Notes: a model not told the origin generated them from the letters alone. Shown: positions 8,966-18,226, counted from the first letter of the stretch. The stretch is 64,000 nt of DNA from JASGDN01 sp049841275 (GCA_049841275.1 JASGDN010000047.1:97173-161172); one strand, 5' to 3'. Made by a program: numbers and translations.

Positions 8966-9724
8966 TCAGTGCGTCTTGCGGGCGCGGGCGATGGCGGTCT
9001 GCTTCGCCATGTCTTCCAATCCATTGTCGATCGGCGCCAGATGGGCAGACCCGTAGCGGCGGGTGAGGCCGGCTTCGATCAGCCAGTCGGCCAGCGCCGG
9101 GTTCTTCGGGAGCAACGCGCCGTGAAGGTAGCAGCCGAGCGCGTTCTTGTAGCGCGTGCCCTCCGTGCCGTCCCGGCCGTTGTTGCCGCGTCCCACCTCA
9201 ATCTTGCCCATCGGCGTCGCCCGCTCCCCAAGGAAGGTGAGGCCGCTGTGGTTCTCGAATCCCACCAGCGTGCCCCATTCGTCGGACTGGATCACGACGT
9301 TCCCGATGAAGCGCTCCGGTCCAGCGGTCGAGGTGATGTCGAAGAGGCCGATGCCCGGCAGCGGAGCTGCGTCGTGCGGACGGTATTCGTGACCGAGCAA
9401 CTGGTATCCGCCGCAGATCGAAAGCATGGCCGCGCCGTCTTCGATCGCCTGCTTCAGGCATTCGCCTTTCTCGCCCTGCAAGTCGCGCGAGACCGCGATC
9501 TGCTCCTGGTCCTGGCCGCCGCCGAAGAAGAAGATATCCACATCGTCCGGGATTGCCTCTCCCAGTCCGATCTCGACCACTTCCGGCTCGATGCCGCGCC
9601 AGCGCGCACGCTGAGCCAGCGCGAGGACGTTCCCCCGGTCTCCATAGATGTTCATCTTCGTGTCGTAGAGCCAGCCGATCTTGATGGTCTGCCCGGTGGG
9701 CGGCGCGGACGCTGGTTCGCTCAT
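8966..9724 (-). CDS. gatD: Lipid II isoglutaminyl synthase, glutaminase subunit GatD
   Basis: A 252-residue class I glutamine amidotransferase that supplies ammonia to MurT for amidating D-Glu of lipid II. The nucleophile is Cys104 in SICGGYQLLG and the catalytic His is His201 in CYLHGALLPKNP, both typical of GatD. The start is ATG with CGGAGG upstream. It lies 116 bases downstream of murT on the same strand, the usual partner, and both follow mreC. Cobyric-acid-synthase-like glutaminases look similar, but the MurT neighbour settles the call. Confidence 0.93.
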   Translation of the reverse strand: MSEPASAPPTGQTIKIGWLYDTKMNIYGDRGNVLALAQRARWRGIEPEVVEIGLGEAIPDDVDIFFFGGGQDQEQIAVSRDLQGEKGECLKQAIEDGAAMLSICGGYQLLGHEYRPHDAAPLPGIGLFDITSTAGPERFIGNVVIQSDEWGTLVGFENHSGLTFLGERATPMGKIEVGRGNNGRDGTEGTRYKNALGCYLHGALLPKNPALADWLIEAGLTRRYGSAHLAPIDNGLEDMAKQTAIARARKTH

Positions 9725-9840
9725 GAAGGGCCTCCGAAGGGTAAGGATGACGCGAGTATTCATGATAGGGCTGCGTGCCCGACCCGGCAGGCGATGCCCG
9801 ATAGGTCCGGGACGCATCAGTGGCATCCAGACGGATGAGC

Positions 9841-11298
9841 CTACTGCTCCCAGAATGACTCCACCGCGCCGCGATCGGCCAGGATCTTCCGCAGGCCGAG
9901 CATCGCGGTATAGGTTGGCAGAATGTAGGCGTCCGCGCCTTCGGGGACGGACGCGACGAACGCATCGAGGCCAGCTCCCAGGTCGTCGGGCAGTGCGGTG
10001 ATCCGGTCGAGGGGGACGCCCGCGTACTTGAGGCGGTTTGCCATGTCGGCGCCGCGAATGCCGGTCGTGCTCAGGTGCCCGTCGCCATCGGCCAGGAGTT
10101 CGAAGTCGACATCCCAGAGCCAGGAGACATCGCGGCCATCGGCATCGAGGTCGTTGATCGCGATCATCGTCGGCACGCTCAGGCCGCCGGTCTCCACGGT
10201 CAGCATGCGCAGGACTTCGTTGAACCCGACCGGATTCTTCACCAGCGCGATGGTCAGCGTTCGCCCCTTGTAGGGCACGCGCTCGATCCGGCCGAAGGCG
10301 GACCGGAACGCTGCCAACGTCCCGACGATGCGCTCCGGGGCGACGCCCGCCTGCGCGGTCACCGCATAGGCGGCGAGCGTGTTGTAGGCGTTGTAGATGC
10401 CCGGCACGTCGATAGTCACGCGTACCGGCTCGCCGTTCGCCGGGGTGACGGTCATGGCGAGTGATTCGACGCCTTTCAGCGCGATCTCCCCGCCCGCGAG
10501 GTTCAGCGACGGGCGGGCGCTATCGTCGTTCGGGCAATACCAGTCGCCGAGATGGGAGACGTAGAGCGCGTGATACGTCAGGTCGGCGCCGCACACCTTG
10601 CAGGTGGCGGCATCGGCCGCATGGGGAAGCGCATCGAGCCGGTGTTTCGCCTCGTTCAGGCCGAAGGCGACGCGCTTCGCGGCCAGCCCTTCCGTGATGA
10701 ACGAGAGGGTCGGGTCGTCGGCGTTGACGACAATCGTCGAATCGGGGGACAGGGTCTGGAATGCCGCCGCCCACGTCCGCGCGATGGTGTCCAGCTCGCC
10801 ATAGCGGTCGAGCTGGTCGCGGAAGAGATTGTTGAGTAGGATCAGGCGCGGCTGCGTCCGTCGCACGATTTCTGGGAAGGCGGCTTCGTCGGCTTCGATC
10901 ACCGCGATGGTGCCTTTCGGCTGCCCGAGGGGTGAGGTGCGGTCGGCCAGCGCGACGGTGACGCCGCGGACGAGGTTCGCGCCGGTGCGATTGTGGACGA
11001 CCTCGTACCCGGCGGCGGTGAGGATGTCCGCGATCATGCGCGAGGTCGTCGTCTTGCCGTTCGTCCCCGCGACGACGATCGCGCCGGATTCGAGACGGGC
11101 GGCGAGTTTGTTCAGGATGTCCGGGTCGATACGCTCCGCGATCAGGCCGGGCGCGGATGTCCCGCCGCCACGGCCCAGGCGGCGGCTGGCCTCACCCGCA
11201 ATCTTCGATACGGTCAGTGCGGCGGCCAGGCGCGGATCGAAATCCTTCGGCAGGCCTGGAATGCGGATGCGCGAGCGCGATGGAGCGTCAGTTCCCAT
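9841..11298 (-). CDS. murT: Lipid II isoglutaminyl synthase, Mur-ligase subunit MurT
   Basis: A 485-residue Mur-ligase-family enzyme that activates the D-Glu carboxylate of lipid II with ATP and amidates it using ammonia from GatD. The P-loop GTNGKTT is at 78-84. A zinc-ribbon insertion has Cys233, Cys236 (CKVC) and Cys255 (CPND); the fourth ligand position, usually Cys, appears to be Asp258. The C-terminal third matches the MurT-specific domain (DUF1727). Its start overlaps the mreC end by 11 bases, so the two are translationally coupled and elongation and amidation genes share a transcript. Confidence 0.93.
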   Translation of the reverse strand: MGTDAPSRSRIRIPGLPKDFDPRLAAALTVSKIAGEASRRLGRGGGTSAPGLIAERIDPDILNKLAARLESGAIVVAGTNGKTTTSRMIADILTAAGYEVVHNRTGANLVRGVTVALADRTSPLGQPKGTIAVIEADEAAFPEIVRRTQPRLILLNNLFRDQLDRYGELDTIARTWAAAFQTLSPDSTIVVNADDPTLSFITEGLAAKRVAFGLNEAKHRLDALPHAADAATCKVCGADLTYHALYVSHLGDWYCPNDDSARPSLNLAGGEIALKGVESLAMTVTPANGEPVRVTIDVPGIYNAYNTLAAYAVTAQAGVAPERIVGTLAAFRSAFGRIERVPYKGRTLTIALVKNPVGFNEVLRMLTVETGGLSVPTMIAINDLDADGRDVSWLWDVDFELLADGDGHLSTTGIRGADMANRLKYAGVPLDRITALPDDLGAGLDAFVASVPEGADAYILPTYTAMLGLRKILADRGAVESFWEQ

Positions 11299-12094
11299 AG
11301 TTCGTCACCACAAAGACCTGTGTGAGCGAGTCGAAGTCGACCACCGGGCGGACCTTCACTTCGATCTGGTCGTTCTGGGCATTCACCACCGGTTCGCCCC
11401 AGACGACGCCGATGATGATGCCGGGAGGGATCTGCCGCGTCATGTCGGAGGTGACGATCTTCTCCCCCTCCTTCGGCGTCTTCGTCTTGTCGATGTGCTC
11501 CATGATCATCGGTTGCTGACCGCCCTGCCAGGTGCCGACGACGGTCCCTTCCGCCTGCGTATCCTCCAGGCGGGCGCCGACTTTCATGCTGGAGTCGATG
11601 ATCAGCATCACCTTGGCGTTGTGCTCGGAGACCTCCGAGATCTGGCCGACGAAGTAGTTCGGGTCGACCACCGCCATGCCGACGCGCAAGCCGTCCGCCG
11701 ACCCCTTGTCGATGACGAGGAACTTCTGCTGCCCGGTCGGATCGCGGGAGAGCACCTCGGCGGTGACGTATTCGCGGTCGGGGTGAGCCTCCTGAGCGGT
11801 CTGCAGTTTCAACTGGACCTGAAGTTTGTCATTCTGGGCCTTGAGATCGCTGTTCTCGGTATCGAGACGGTCCGCCTTGGCGACGGCGGTCGCGAGCTGG
11901 TCCTCCAGCGGCGTATTCGAGTCCCATGAATCGGGAATGCGGGAGAAGGCTCCGGAGACTGGCTGGACAACGGTGTTCAGCCCGTCCTTGATCGGCGTCA
12001 GCAGATGCTGCCGGTCCAGCACGATCAGCGAGAGAGTGACGATGCTGAAGACCAGCACCAGCGAGAGCGTCTTGCGCCAGGGGACCTGCTTCAC
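11288..12094 (-). CDS. mreC: Rod shape-determining protein MreC
   Basis: A 268-residue MreC, the extracytoplasmic scaffold that links MreB filaments to PBPs. An N-terminal membrane helix spans about residues 9-28, then a coiled-coil (about 65-105, rich in Leu/Asp/Lys) and the beta-barrel MreC domain to the end. The start is GTG with AAGGAC upstream. It lies downstream of mreB on the same strand after a 232-base gap, and directly before murT with overlap. No mreD is present in the window. Confidence 0.92.
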   Translation of the reverse strand: MKQVPWRKTLSLVLVFSIVTLSLIVLDRQHLLTPIKDGLNTVVQPVSGAFSRIPDSWDSNTPLEDQLATAVAKADRLDTENSDLKAQNDKLQVQLKLQTAQEAHPDREYVTAEVLSRDPTGQQKFLVIDKGSADGLRVGMAVVDPNYFVGQISEVSEHNAKVMLIIDSSMKVGARLEDTQAEGTVVGTWQGGQQPMIMEHIDKTKTPKEGEKIVTSDMTRQIPPGIIIGVVWGEPVVNAQNDQIEVKVRPVVDFDSLTQVFVVTNYGN

Positions 12095-12326
12095 GGTCGA
12101 GCGTCCTTCGCGTTCGGCAAGGCAGATGTTCTCCTTCGGCCCGCGCGTGCAGCGACGATGGGTGAAGACGCGGGCGGGTTATGGGCGCATGAGGCGAGCG
12201 GCATCTCGCAGAAGCCGGGTGTGCCGGCCAGGCATCACCCGGCGAATCGTCATCCTACCATTCGGGCGCATGGAATGTCCGGACACGCATGCCCGGCCGC
12301 GGCATCATGCAAATGCTCGGACGAAC

Positions 12327-13382
12327 CTACCCGCGACGAAGCTCCTGGCCGCCAGCCAGCGCACGCTGATAGAGGTGCAGCGACTCGGCGACGCGTCCGG
12401 TCCCGCGCGCCACGCAGGTCAGCGGGTCTTCCGCGCGATGGACGGGCATCCGCAACTCGCTCTGCAACCGCCGGTCAAGGCCCATCAACAGGGCGCCGCC
12501 GCCGGCAAGCGTGATGCCGTGCTCCATGATATCCGCCACCAGTTCCGGCGGCGTCTCCTCGATCGAGTTCTTCACCAGTTCGATGATCGTGTTCACCGGT
12601 TGCGAGATGGCGTCGCGCAACTCGACCGAACTCACCTCTACCGACTTCGGGAGGCCGGTGAGCAGGTCGCGGCCGCGCAGCATGACGCGGACTTCCTCTT
12701 CCAGCGGGTAGGCCGATCCGGCGGCGATCTTCGCGTTCTCCGCCGTGCGCTCGCCGATCACGAGGTTGTGATCGCGGCGGGCATACTGGATCAGCGCATC
12801 ATCGATCTCGTCGCCGGCCACACGAATCGAATGGTTGACCACGATACCGCCGAGCGAGATGACGGCAACCTCGGTCGTGCCGCCGCCGATATCCACGATC
12901 ATGCTGCCGATCGGTTCGTTGATCGGCAGTCCGGCGCCGATGGCGGCGGCCATCGGTTCCTCGATCGTGTAGGCCTCGCGGGCGCCGGCCGAAAGGGCGG
13001 CGTCCTTCGCGGCCCGTTTCTCGACCTCGGTCACGCCGCTGGGGATGCCGATCACCACGCGTGGGTGCGGCGCCATCAGGCGCTGGAGATGCACCTTGCG
13101 GATGAAGTGATGGAGCATCATCTCGACCGTGTCGAAATCGGCGATCACGCCGTCCTTCAACGGGCGCACGGCCACGATCGAATCCGGCGTCTTGCCGATC
13201 ATCGCCTTCGCTTCGATCCCGACCCACAGCGCGCGTTTCGTCTTCGTGTCGATGGCAACGACCGACGGTTCGGAAATGACGATGCCCTTGCCGCGCACGT
13301 AGACGAGGGTGTTGGCGGTGCCCAGATCGATCCCGAGGTCTCGGCTGAAGATGCCGAACAGGCTGGAAAGTGGACGAAACAA
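12327..13382 (-). CDS. mreB: Rod shape-determining protein MreB
   Basis: A 351-residue actin homologue that guides cell-wall elongation. The phosphate-1 loop IDLGTANTLVY is near residue 18, IPSGVTEVEKRA in the middle, DIGGGTTEVAVISLG about residue 170, and LAGGGALL near the C-terminus. I chose a TTG start at 13382: GGAGG lies 9 bases upstream, and the first residues (FRPLSSLFG) match the expected MreB N-terminus, while the frame upstream is unlike coding sequence. First gene of the mreB-mreC-murT-gatD cluster. Confidence 0.95.
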   Translation of the reverse strand: MFRPLSSLFGIFSRDLGIDLGTANTLVYVRGKGIVISEPSVVAIDTKTKRALWVGIEAKAMIGKTPDSIVAVRPLKDGVIADFDTVEMMLHHFIRKVHLQRLMAPHPRVVIGIPSGVTEVEKRAAKDAALSAGAREAYTIEEPMAAAIGAGLPINEPIGSMIVDIGGGTTEVAVISLGGIVVNHSIRVAGDEIDDALIQYARRDHNLVIGERTAENAKIAAGSAYPLEEEVRVMLRGRDLLTGLPKSVEVSSVELRDAISQPVNTIIELVKNSIEETPPELVADIMEHGITLAGGGALLMGLDRRLQSELRMPVHRAEDPLTCVARGTGRVAESLHLYQRALAGGQELRRG

Positions 13383-13687
13383 GACCGGGGACCTCCGGGG
13401 AGGCGGCAAACGCCGCGGTGATGACGTGCGGTGGCTTGCGTGCGGGGAGGGGAGGAATGACGGGCTGCGTGTTGGCCGGTCGTTGCCCGATGGTTCGGGA
13501 CCGGAGCATGGCGAACCGGCGATCTGCCCAACCCCACAATCGGGCGGAGTATACCACGGTGGTTCCCGTCTCCCTTCCATAAGCGTGCCTGGGCGAATGC
13601 CGCCGCATCGCCCCGGAATGGCTGGATCGGCCCTACAATGCCGCTCGGTGCGTACGTTCGCGACATGGACGAATCAAGGGGGGAGAA
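13383..13687. other. Divergent intergenic region mreB / beta-lactamase-fold gene
   Basis: No gene. It holds the mreB ribosome-binding site (minus strand, 13392-13396) and a plus-strand -10-like TACAAT at 13634-13639, 48 bases before the next start; no clear -35 box. Confidence 0.3.
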
Positions 13688-14476
13688 ATGACAACGGGCA
13701 ATCGCTGGCAGGCCGTGCGGGAGGCGCTGGATGCCGCGCCGGCCGGGACCCGGGTCGCATTGACGGCCATCGACCTGGCGTCGGGGGAAACCTTCCGCCA
13801 GCGTGGCGATGAGTCGTTCAAGGCGGCGAGCACGATCAAGACGCTCATCCTTGCAACGATGGCGCGCACCGTCGACGCCGGCGCGCTCGATCTGGATGCG
13901 CGGATTTCGCTTCCTGCCGAGCGCAAGGCCACTGGCAGTGGCGTCTTGAACTGGCTGACGACCGGGATCGAACTGCCCGTGCGCGACTACGCCTGGCTGA
14001 TGATCGCGATTTCGGACAACACGGCCTCCAATGTCTGCATCGATACGGTGGAAATGGAAGCCGTGCAGACGACGGCTCACGCGCTCGACCTTCCCACCAT
14101 CCATCTCGGACGCTACTTCAAGGGGATCGCCGCGAAGCCGGGCGATCCGGAGAACATCGCCTCCAGCGATGACCTCGCGGCCTTGATGGCAGCCATCGCG
14201 CGGGGCGAAGTGGCCGGTCCGGAATCGACTGCCTGGATGACGCAGGTGCTTGGCGAGCAGCAGTATCTCGACCGGCTGCCCGGCCGTATGCCGCCGGGTG
14301 TGACCTGGCTTGGCAAGACGGGATCGCTCGATGGCATCCACCACGATGCGGGCGTCTTCTCCGGTCCGAATGGACGCATTGCCGTTGCCTGCCTGACGGA
14401 AGGCATCACGGACAAGCTCGTGGCGCAGGAGGTCATCGCGACGATCGGTGCGGCTGTTTCCGCCCTCGTGGCGTAG
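13688..14476 (+). CDS. Class A beta-lactamase-fold serine hydrolase
   Basis: A 262-residue protein of the class A beta-lactamase/DD-peptidase fold. Active-site motifs are present: Ser48-Thr-Ile-Lys51, Ser109-Asp-Asn111 and Lys210-Thr-Gly212. Two oddities argue against a true secreted beta-lactamase: there is no signal peptide (residue 1 to the Ser-x-x-Lys motif is only 48 residues and not hydrophobic), and the omega-loop glutamate motif (ExxLN) is not evident, with PENIASSDD in that area. It could be a cytoplasmic peptidase or esterase. ATG follows GGGGGAGAA. Divergent from mreB. Confidence 0.82.
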   Translation: MTTGNRWQAVREALDAAPAGTRVALTAIDLASGETFRQRGDESFKAASTIKTLILATMARTVDAGALDLDARISLPAERKATGSGVLNWLTTGIELPVRDYAWLMIAISDNTASNVCIDTVEMEAVQTTAHALDLPTIHLGRYFKGIAAKPGDPENIASSDDLAALMAAIARGEVAGPESTAWMTQVLGEQQYLDRLPGRMPPGVTWLGKTGSLDGIHHDAGVFSGPNGRIAVACLTEGITDKLVAQEVIATIGAAVSALVA

Positions 14477-14630
14477 CCGCTGCCGCCCGGACCGCCTTGG
14501 CTCCGAACGGTGCCTTGAGATTCGCTGCGACAGTTTCGGATCCCGCCACTTCGGACCGGGATCTCGGACGGCATCGTCGGGGACGCAGGCAGTTCTGCGA
14601 CGAGCGGCGCGCTGGCGTCACATGGTCATC

Positions 14631-14658
14631 CGATGGGCCGTTTTGCAGCGGCCCATCG
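14631..14658. terminator. Hairpin downstream of beta-lactamase-fold gene
   Basis: A 10-bp stem (CGATGGGCCG with CGGCCCATCG) and loop TTTTGCAG. No U-tract follows. Confidence 0.45.
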
Positions 14659-14847
14659 GCGGATGTGGTCCGCGCTGCGCGGTGGCTCGATGGTGGCGTC
14701 TCATCGCCAGATACAGTTCCGTTTTTGAGGATGGAACTTATTATTCAGAGGAGATCGTCGCCAGAAGACGAATATTTGGTGTGGTCTTGGTGGCAATGCC
14801 CTTTGAATGATGGCCTCGTTTTCTTGCACACGTGATATGCCTCGCCT

Positions 14848-14867
14848 ACAATCCTGACTGATATTGT
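14848..14867. promoter_or_regulatory. Possible operator/promoter of iron-type ABC operon
   Basis: The inverted repeat ACAAT-N10-ATTGT overlaps the -10-like TACAAT at 14847-14852, about 165 bases before the binding-protein start. It does not match the Fur or DtxR consensus closely, so the regulator is unknown. Confidence 0.25.
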
Positions 14868-15015
14868 CGGCTATTCGCCTATGCCCGTTTTTCGCCGATG
14901 GGGGAATGCCTTTCCAGCATGGTGCGGGAAGGGGCTGGGTGGAGTTTGTCATCTGCGGCCAAGGCAGCGTCGGATGATACATAACCGGGTATCCACCCAG
15001 AACAAGGAGCACACC

Positions 15016-16219
15016 ATGCAATTCGGAAGTCAATCGTCGACGGTTTCTCGCAGGGACGGCGGGAGCGGCCGTGGCAGCTGCCCTGCCCGTGAGACTGTTC
15101 GCCCAGACTCCTGCGTCGGGCCCGGTGAGCGCGACGGACGTGGTGGGACGCACCGTGTCGCTTCCCCAGCCAGCGGAAAAGGTCATCGTCACCAGCCGTA
15201 CCGGGTTCTACAGCATCGCCATGCTGGATCGGGAGAATCCGTTCCAGCGCCTGGTGGCCTGGAACGACGATCTGCGGACGACTGACAAGGACTCCTACAA
15301 CCAGTAGCTCGCCAAGTTCCCGGAAGCGGCGGACCTGCCGGTCATCGGCAGCGTGGGCACCGACGACTTCAATGCCGAGAAGATCATCGACCTCGAACCG
15401 GACCTGATCGTGATCGACCTGGGCGGCTTCGACGGCGCCACCGAGAATGGCACGATCGACCTCCTCGAAGCCGCGGGCATTCAGGTGATCGTCGTCGACT
15501 TCCGCGAGCACATGCTGGAGAACACCATCCCGTCGGTGCAGGCACTTGGGCGCCTGCTCGGGCGGCTCGACGTTGCTCTGGAGTTCAGCGACTTCTACCT
15601 TGCGGAGACCAACAAGGTTTACGACCGCGTCGCCTCGCTCGATCCCGAAGCGCCCCGGCCATCGGCGTTCATCCAGCGGGCGCCCGGTGTGGCTGACGTT
15701 GGTCTCACGTTCGGTGCGGGAAACTTCGGTGAGTTCATCGACCGCGCCGGCGGTTACAACCGGGCGGAGCAATATGTGGGGGAGGTGCATGGCACCGTGA
15801 ACCCCGAGCAGATCCTGGCGGGCGACTTCGATGTGCTGATCATGACGGGAGCGAACTGGTCGGACAACGCCACGGTGAAGCCAGGACACTTCATCTCCAT
15901 GGGGTACGAGGCCACTATGGACGACGTTCTCGCCGCGGTCGAGACGGTGATCGAGGACAATCACTGGCAGGACCTGCCCGCTGTGGTCAACAACCGCGTC
16001 GATGCCATCTGGCACCAGTTCTATATCTCTCCCTATTCGTTCATTGCGCTTCAGCAGTTCGCCAAGTGGCTCCATCCCGACCTGTTCGCCGATGTCGATC
16101 CTTCGGCGAACTTCAAGGCGCTGCATGAGAAGTTCCTGCCGATTCCATACTCGGGCATCTTCTTCGCCGAGCGTGCCGGGGCATCCGACGCGACCCCGGT
16201 GGCGACTCCGGTCGGATAG
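15016..16219 (+). pseudogene. Iron/siderophore ABC substrate-binding protein, broken by a frameshift and an amber stop
   Basis: A FepB/FecB-type (TroA-fold) periplasmic binding protein of about 400 residues. Two lesions are visible. The ATG at 15016, with AAGGAG 6 bases upstream, is out of frame with the body; the body frame encodes a twin-arginine signal, NRRRFLAGTAGAAVAAAL, just downstream, so one base was gained or lost between 15018 and about 15035. Second, TAG at 15305-15307 interrupts the frame after DKDSYNQ, where a TAC or similar codon is expected. After it the frame continues cleanly with VIGSVGTDDFNAEKI to the C-terminus. Permease and ATPase downstream are intact. It may be a young pseudogene or reflect sequencing errors. 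Confidence 0.85.
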
Positions 16220-16229
16220 CGCGCCTGTG

Positions 16230-16260
16230 CGGCGGGGACGGGTCCTGCCCGTCCCCGCCG
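16230..16260 (+). terminator. GC-rich hairpin between binding-protein and permease genes
   Basis: A perfect 13-bp stem (CGGCGGGGACGGG with CCCGTCCCCGCCG) and 5-base loop TCCTG, 10 bases after the binding-protein stop. Within an ABC operon such a hairpin often limits read-through or protects the upstream transcript, giving excess binding protein over permease. No U-tract. Confidence 0.6.
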
Positions 16261-16273
16261 GGCCAATGCCGGA

Positions 16274-17371
16274 ATGGTGAATGCTGTGAATACATCGCCA
16301 ATCGCGCGACCGGCGGACACCGGCCCTGCAATCGCCGCCAGTGGCGGCACCCTCTATGGGGAGATAACCCGGAAGAAAACGCTCATCCTGTCGGGGCTGC
16401 TCGCTGCATTGGTCATCTCCATCATTGTGGACATTGCCTGGGGGCCGGCGCGGCTCACCCCGTGGGAGGTGATCCGGTCCATTGCACAGCCGGATACGGT
16501 CACGACCACCCATCGCGTCATCGTCTGGAACCTGCGTCTGCCGATCGCATTGCTTGCCGTGCTGGTCGGGTGCAGCCTGGGGATCGCCGGATCGGGCATG
16601 CAGACGATCCTGAACAATCCGCTTGCCGATCCCTACACGCTGGGGATCTCCGCCGCTGCGAGTTTCGGGGCGGCGCTCGGTATCGTGCTGAATGTCCGGA
16701 TCTTTCCCTGGTCCGGCGAGATCACGGTGACGCTGAATGCGTTCGTGATGGCGTTTGCGGCGTCGATGGCGATCTACGCGTTGAGCAGCCTGCGCGGGGT
16801 TACCACGGAGACGATGATCCTGTTCGGGATCTGTCTCATGTTCACGTTCGGGGCACTGAACGGCATGCTCCAGTACATCGCCTCCGAGGAAGCGTTGCAA
16901 CAGGTCGTGTACTGGACGCTCGGGAGTTTGCAACGGGCATCCTGGAGCAAGCTGGCGATCATCCTCATCGTGCTGGCGATCGTGGTGCAGTTCATGGTGC
17001 GAAATGCCTGGAAGCTCACCATGCTACGGATGGGCGACGACCGTGCGCGGGCGCTCGGCGTCGATGTCGCACGGTTGCGGCTGTCGGTGCTGTTGCTCGT
17101 CTCGCTGGCAACCTCGGTGGCGGTCGCCTTCGTCGGCACGATCGGGTTTGTCGGGCTGGTGGGGCCGCACATCGCGCGCATGCTGGTGGGGGAGGATCAA
17201 CGCTATTTCGTGCCAACTTCCGCGGTGGCGAGCGCATTGCTTCTGAGCCTGGCGTCCATTGCCAGCAAGACCATCGTGCCGGGGGCGCTGGTCCCGATCG
17301 GCATCATCACCTCGCTGGTCGGCGTGCCGTTCTTCCTCAGCCTCATCCTCTCGCGTCGATCCGGAGCGTGA
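16274..17371 (+). CDS. Iron-chelate ABC transporter permease (FecCD/BtuC family)
   Basis: A 365-residue multi-helix permease of the BtuC/FecCD family, which imports siderophores, haem or cobalamin. About ten hydrophobic helices are visible after a 35-residue cytoplasmic N-terminus. Family stretches: GCSLGIAGSGMQTILNNPLA (about 97-116), DPYTLGIS, and near the C-terminus GFVGLVGPHIARMLVGEDQR, which contains the loop that docks on the ATPase. It is followed after 3 bases by the ATPase gene. The cognate binding protein upstream is broken. The substrate is not readable from the sequence. Confidence 0.93.
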   Translation: MVNAVNTSPIARPADTGPAIAASGGTLYGEITRKKTLILSGLLAALVISIIVDIAWGPARLTPWEVIRSIAQPDTVTTTHRVIVWNLRLPIALLAVLVGCSLGIAGSGMQTILNNPLADPYTLGISAAASFGAALGIVLNVRIFPWSGEITVTLNAFVMAFAASMAIYALSSLRGVTTETMILFGICLMFTFGALNGMLQYIASEEALQQVVYWTLGSLQRASWSKLAIILIVLAIVVQFMVRNAWKLTMLRMGDDRARALGVDVARLRLSVLLLVSLATSVAVAFVGTIGFVGLVGPHIARMLVGEDQRYFVPTSAVASALLLSLASIASKTIVPGALVPIGIITSLVGVPFFLSLILSRRSGA

Positions 17372-17374
17372 CCC

Positions 17375-18166
17375 GTGCATCTTGCGGTACAGCATCTCTC
17401 CTTTCACTACGGGAAGCGGCAGATCCTGCATGACATCTGCCTCGATGGGTTCACGTCCGGTGAGGTGGTGGCGGTCATCGGGCCGAATGCCGCAGGCAAG
17501 TCCACCCTCTTCCGCTGCATTGCCGGTCTCCTACGCGGAGAGGGCGATGTGCTGCTGGATGGCGTGATGACGCGGAATCTCAAGCGAAGCGAGGTGAGTC
17601 AGCGGATTGCCTACATGCCCCAGGACAACCTCACCAACGCCCGGATGACCGTCTTCGAGTCGATGCTGCTGGCGTTGCAGGTGAATGCGTCCTGGCGGGT
17701 CAGTGATGAGGATCTCGATCGCGTGCACCGTACGCTCGTCGGCCTTGGGATCGACCATCTGGCGCTCCGGTTCCTGAATGAACTCAGCGGCGGCCAACGC
17801 CAGATGGTGTCGATCGGCCAGGCGCTCGTTCGCGAGCCGGAGGCGATCATCCTCGACGAGCCGACGAACAACCTGGATCTCCAGCGGCAGCTGGAGTTGC
17901 TGGATCTGGTGCGATCGGCGACCCGGCAACGGAATCTGCTGTCGATTCTAGCCCTGCACGACCTGAACCTGGCCGCCCGGGTGGCCGATCGAGTCCTGCT
18001 GCTGGATCAGGGGCGCGTGTGCGCCTGCGGGGCCCCGCACGAGGTGATCACCGAGGAGACGCTTGCCACAGTGTTCGGCGTTCACGCCCGGATCGAGACT
18101 GGTGACCAGGGTATTCCGCACATTGCGCTTCTGGGGTCCAGGCGGACCCAGGAGTGGGTGCTCTAG
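17375..18166 (+). CDS. Iron-chelate ABC transporter ATP-binding protein (FecE/FepC type)
   Basis: A 263-residue ATPase that drives the FecCD-type permease encoded 3 bases upstream. Walker A is GPNAAGKST (about 35-43), the signature LSGGQRQ about 138-144 and Walker B AIILDEPTNNLDL about 157-169, followed by the switch His in LALHDLN. The start is GTG, immediately after the permease stop, implying coupled translation. The methyltransferase downstream could share the transcript. Confidence 0.94.
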   Translation: MHLAVQHLSFHYGKRQILHDICLDGFTSGEVVAVIGPNAAGKSTLFRCIAGLLRGEGDVLLDGVMTRNLKRSEVSQRIAYMPQDNLTNARMTVFESMLLALQVNASWRVSDEDLDRVHRTLVGLGIDHLALRFLNELSGGQRQMVSIGQALVREPEAIILDEPTNNLDLQRQLELLDLVRSATRQRNLLSILALHDLNLAARVADRVLLLDQGRVCACGAPHEVITEETLATVFGVHARIETGDQGIPHIALLGSRRTQEWVL

Positions 18167-18226
18167 CATCGGCTGTCGAACGTACGATGGCCGTGGTTTT
18201 TGGTTGCAAACGTGGAGAAGCATGAC

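Larger units (their letters stand above)
14477..15015. other. Long intergenic region before iron-type ABC operon
   Basis: 539 bases without a credible gene. It contains a terminator-like hairpin at 14631-14658 and, further on, a TACAAT (14847-14852) lying in the inverted repeat ACAAT-N10-ATTGT (14848-14867), which could be a promoter with an operator for the ABC genes. AAGGAG at 15004-15009 is the ribosome-binding site of the broken binding-protein gene. Confidence 0.4.

Noticed and set aside
15305..15307. In-frame TAG as a programmed pyrrolysine or readthrough codon
   Set aside because: A second lesion (frameshift) affects the same gene, and the neighbouring sequence shows no known readthrough element; simple inactivation or sequencing error is more likely.
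14879..16933. Minus-strand open frame of 684 codons across the ABC operon
   Set aside because: Its product is Arg/His/Asp-rich without any domain, and it lies antisense to clear FepB/FecCD coding sequence.
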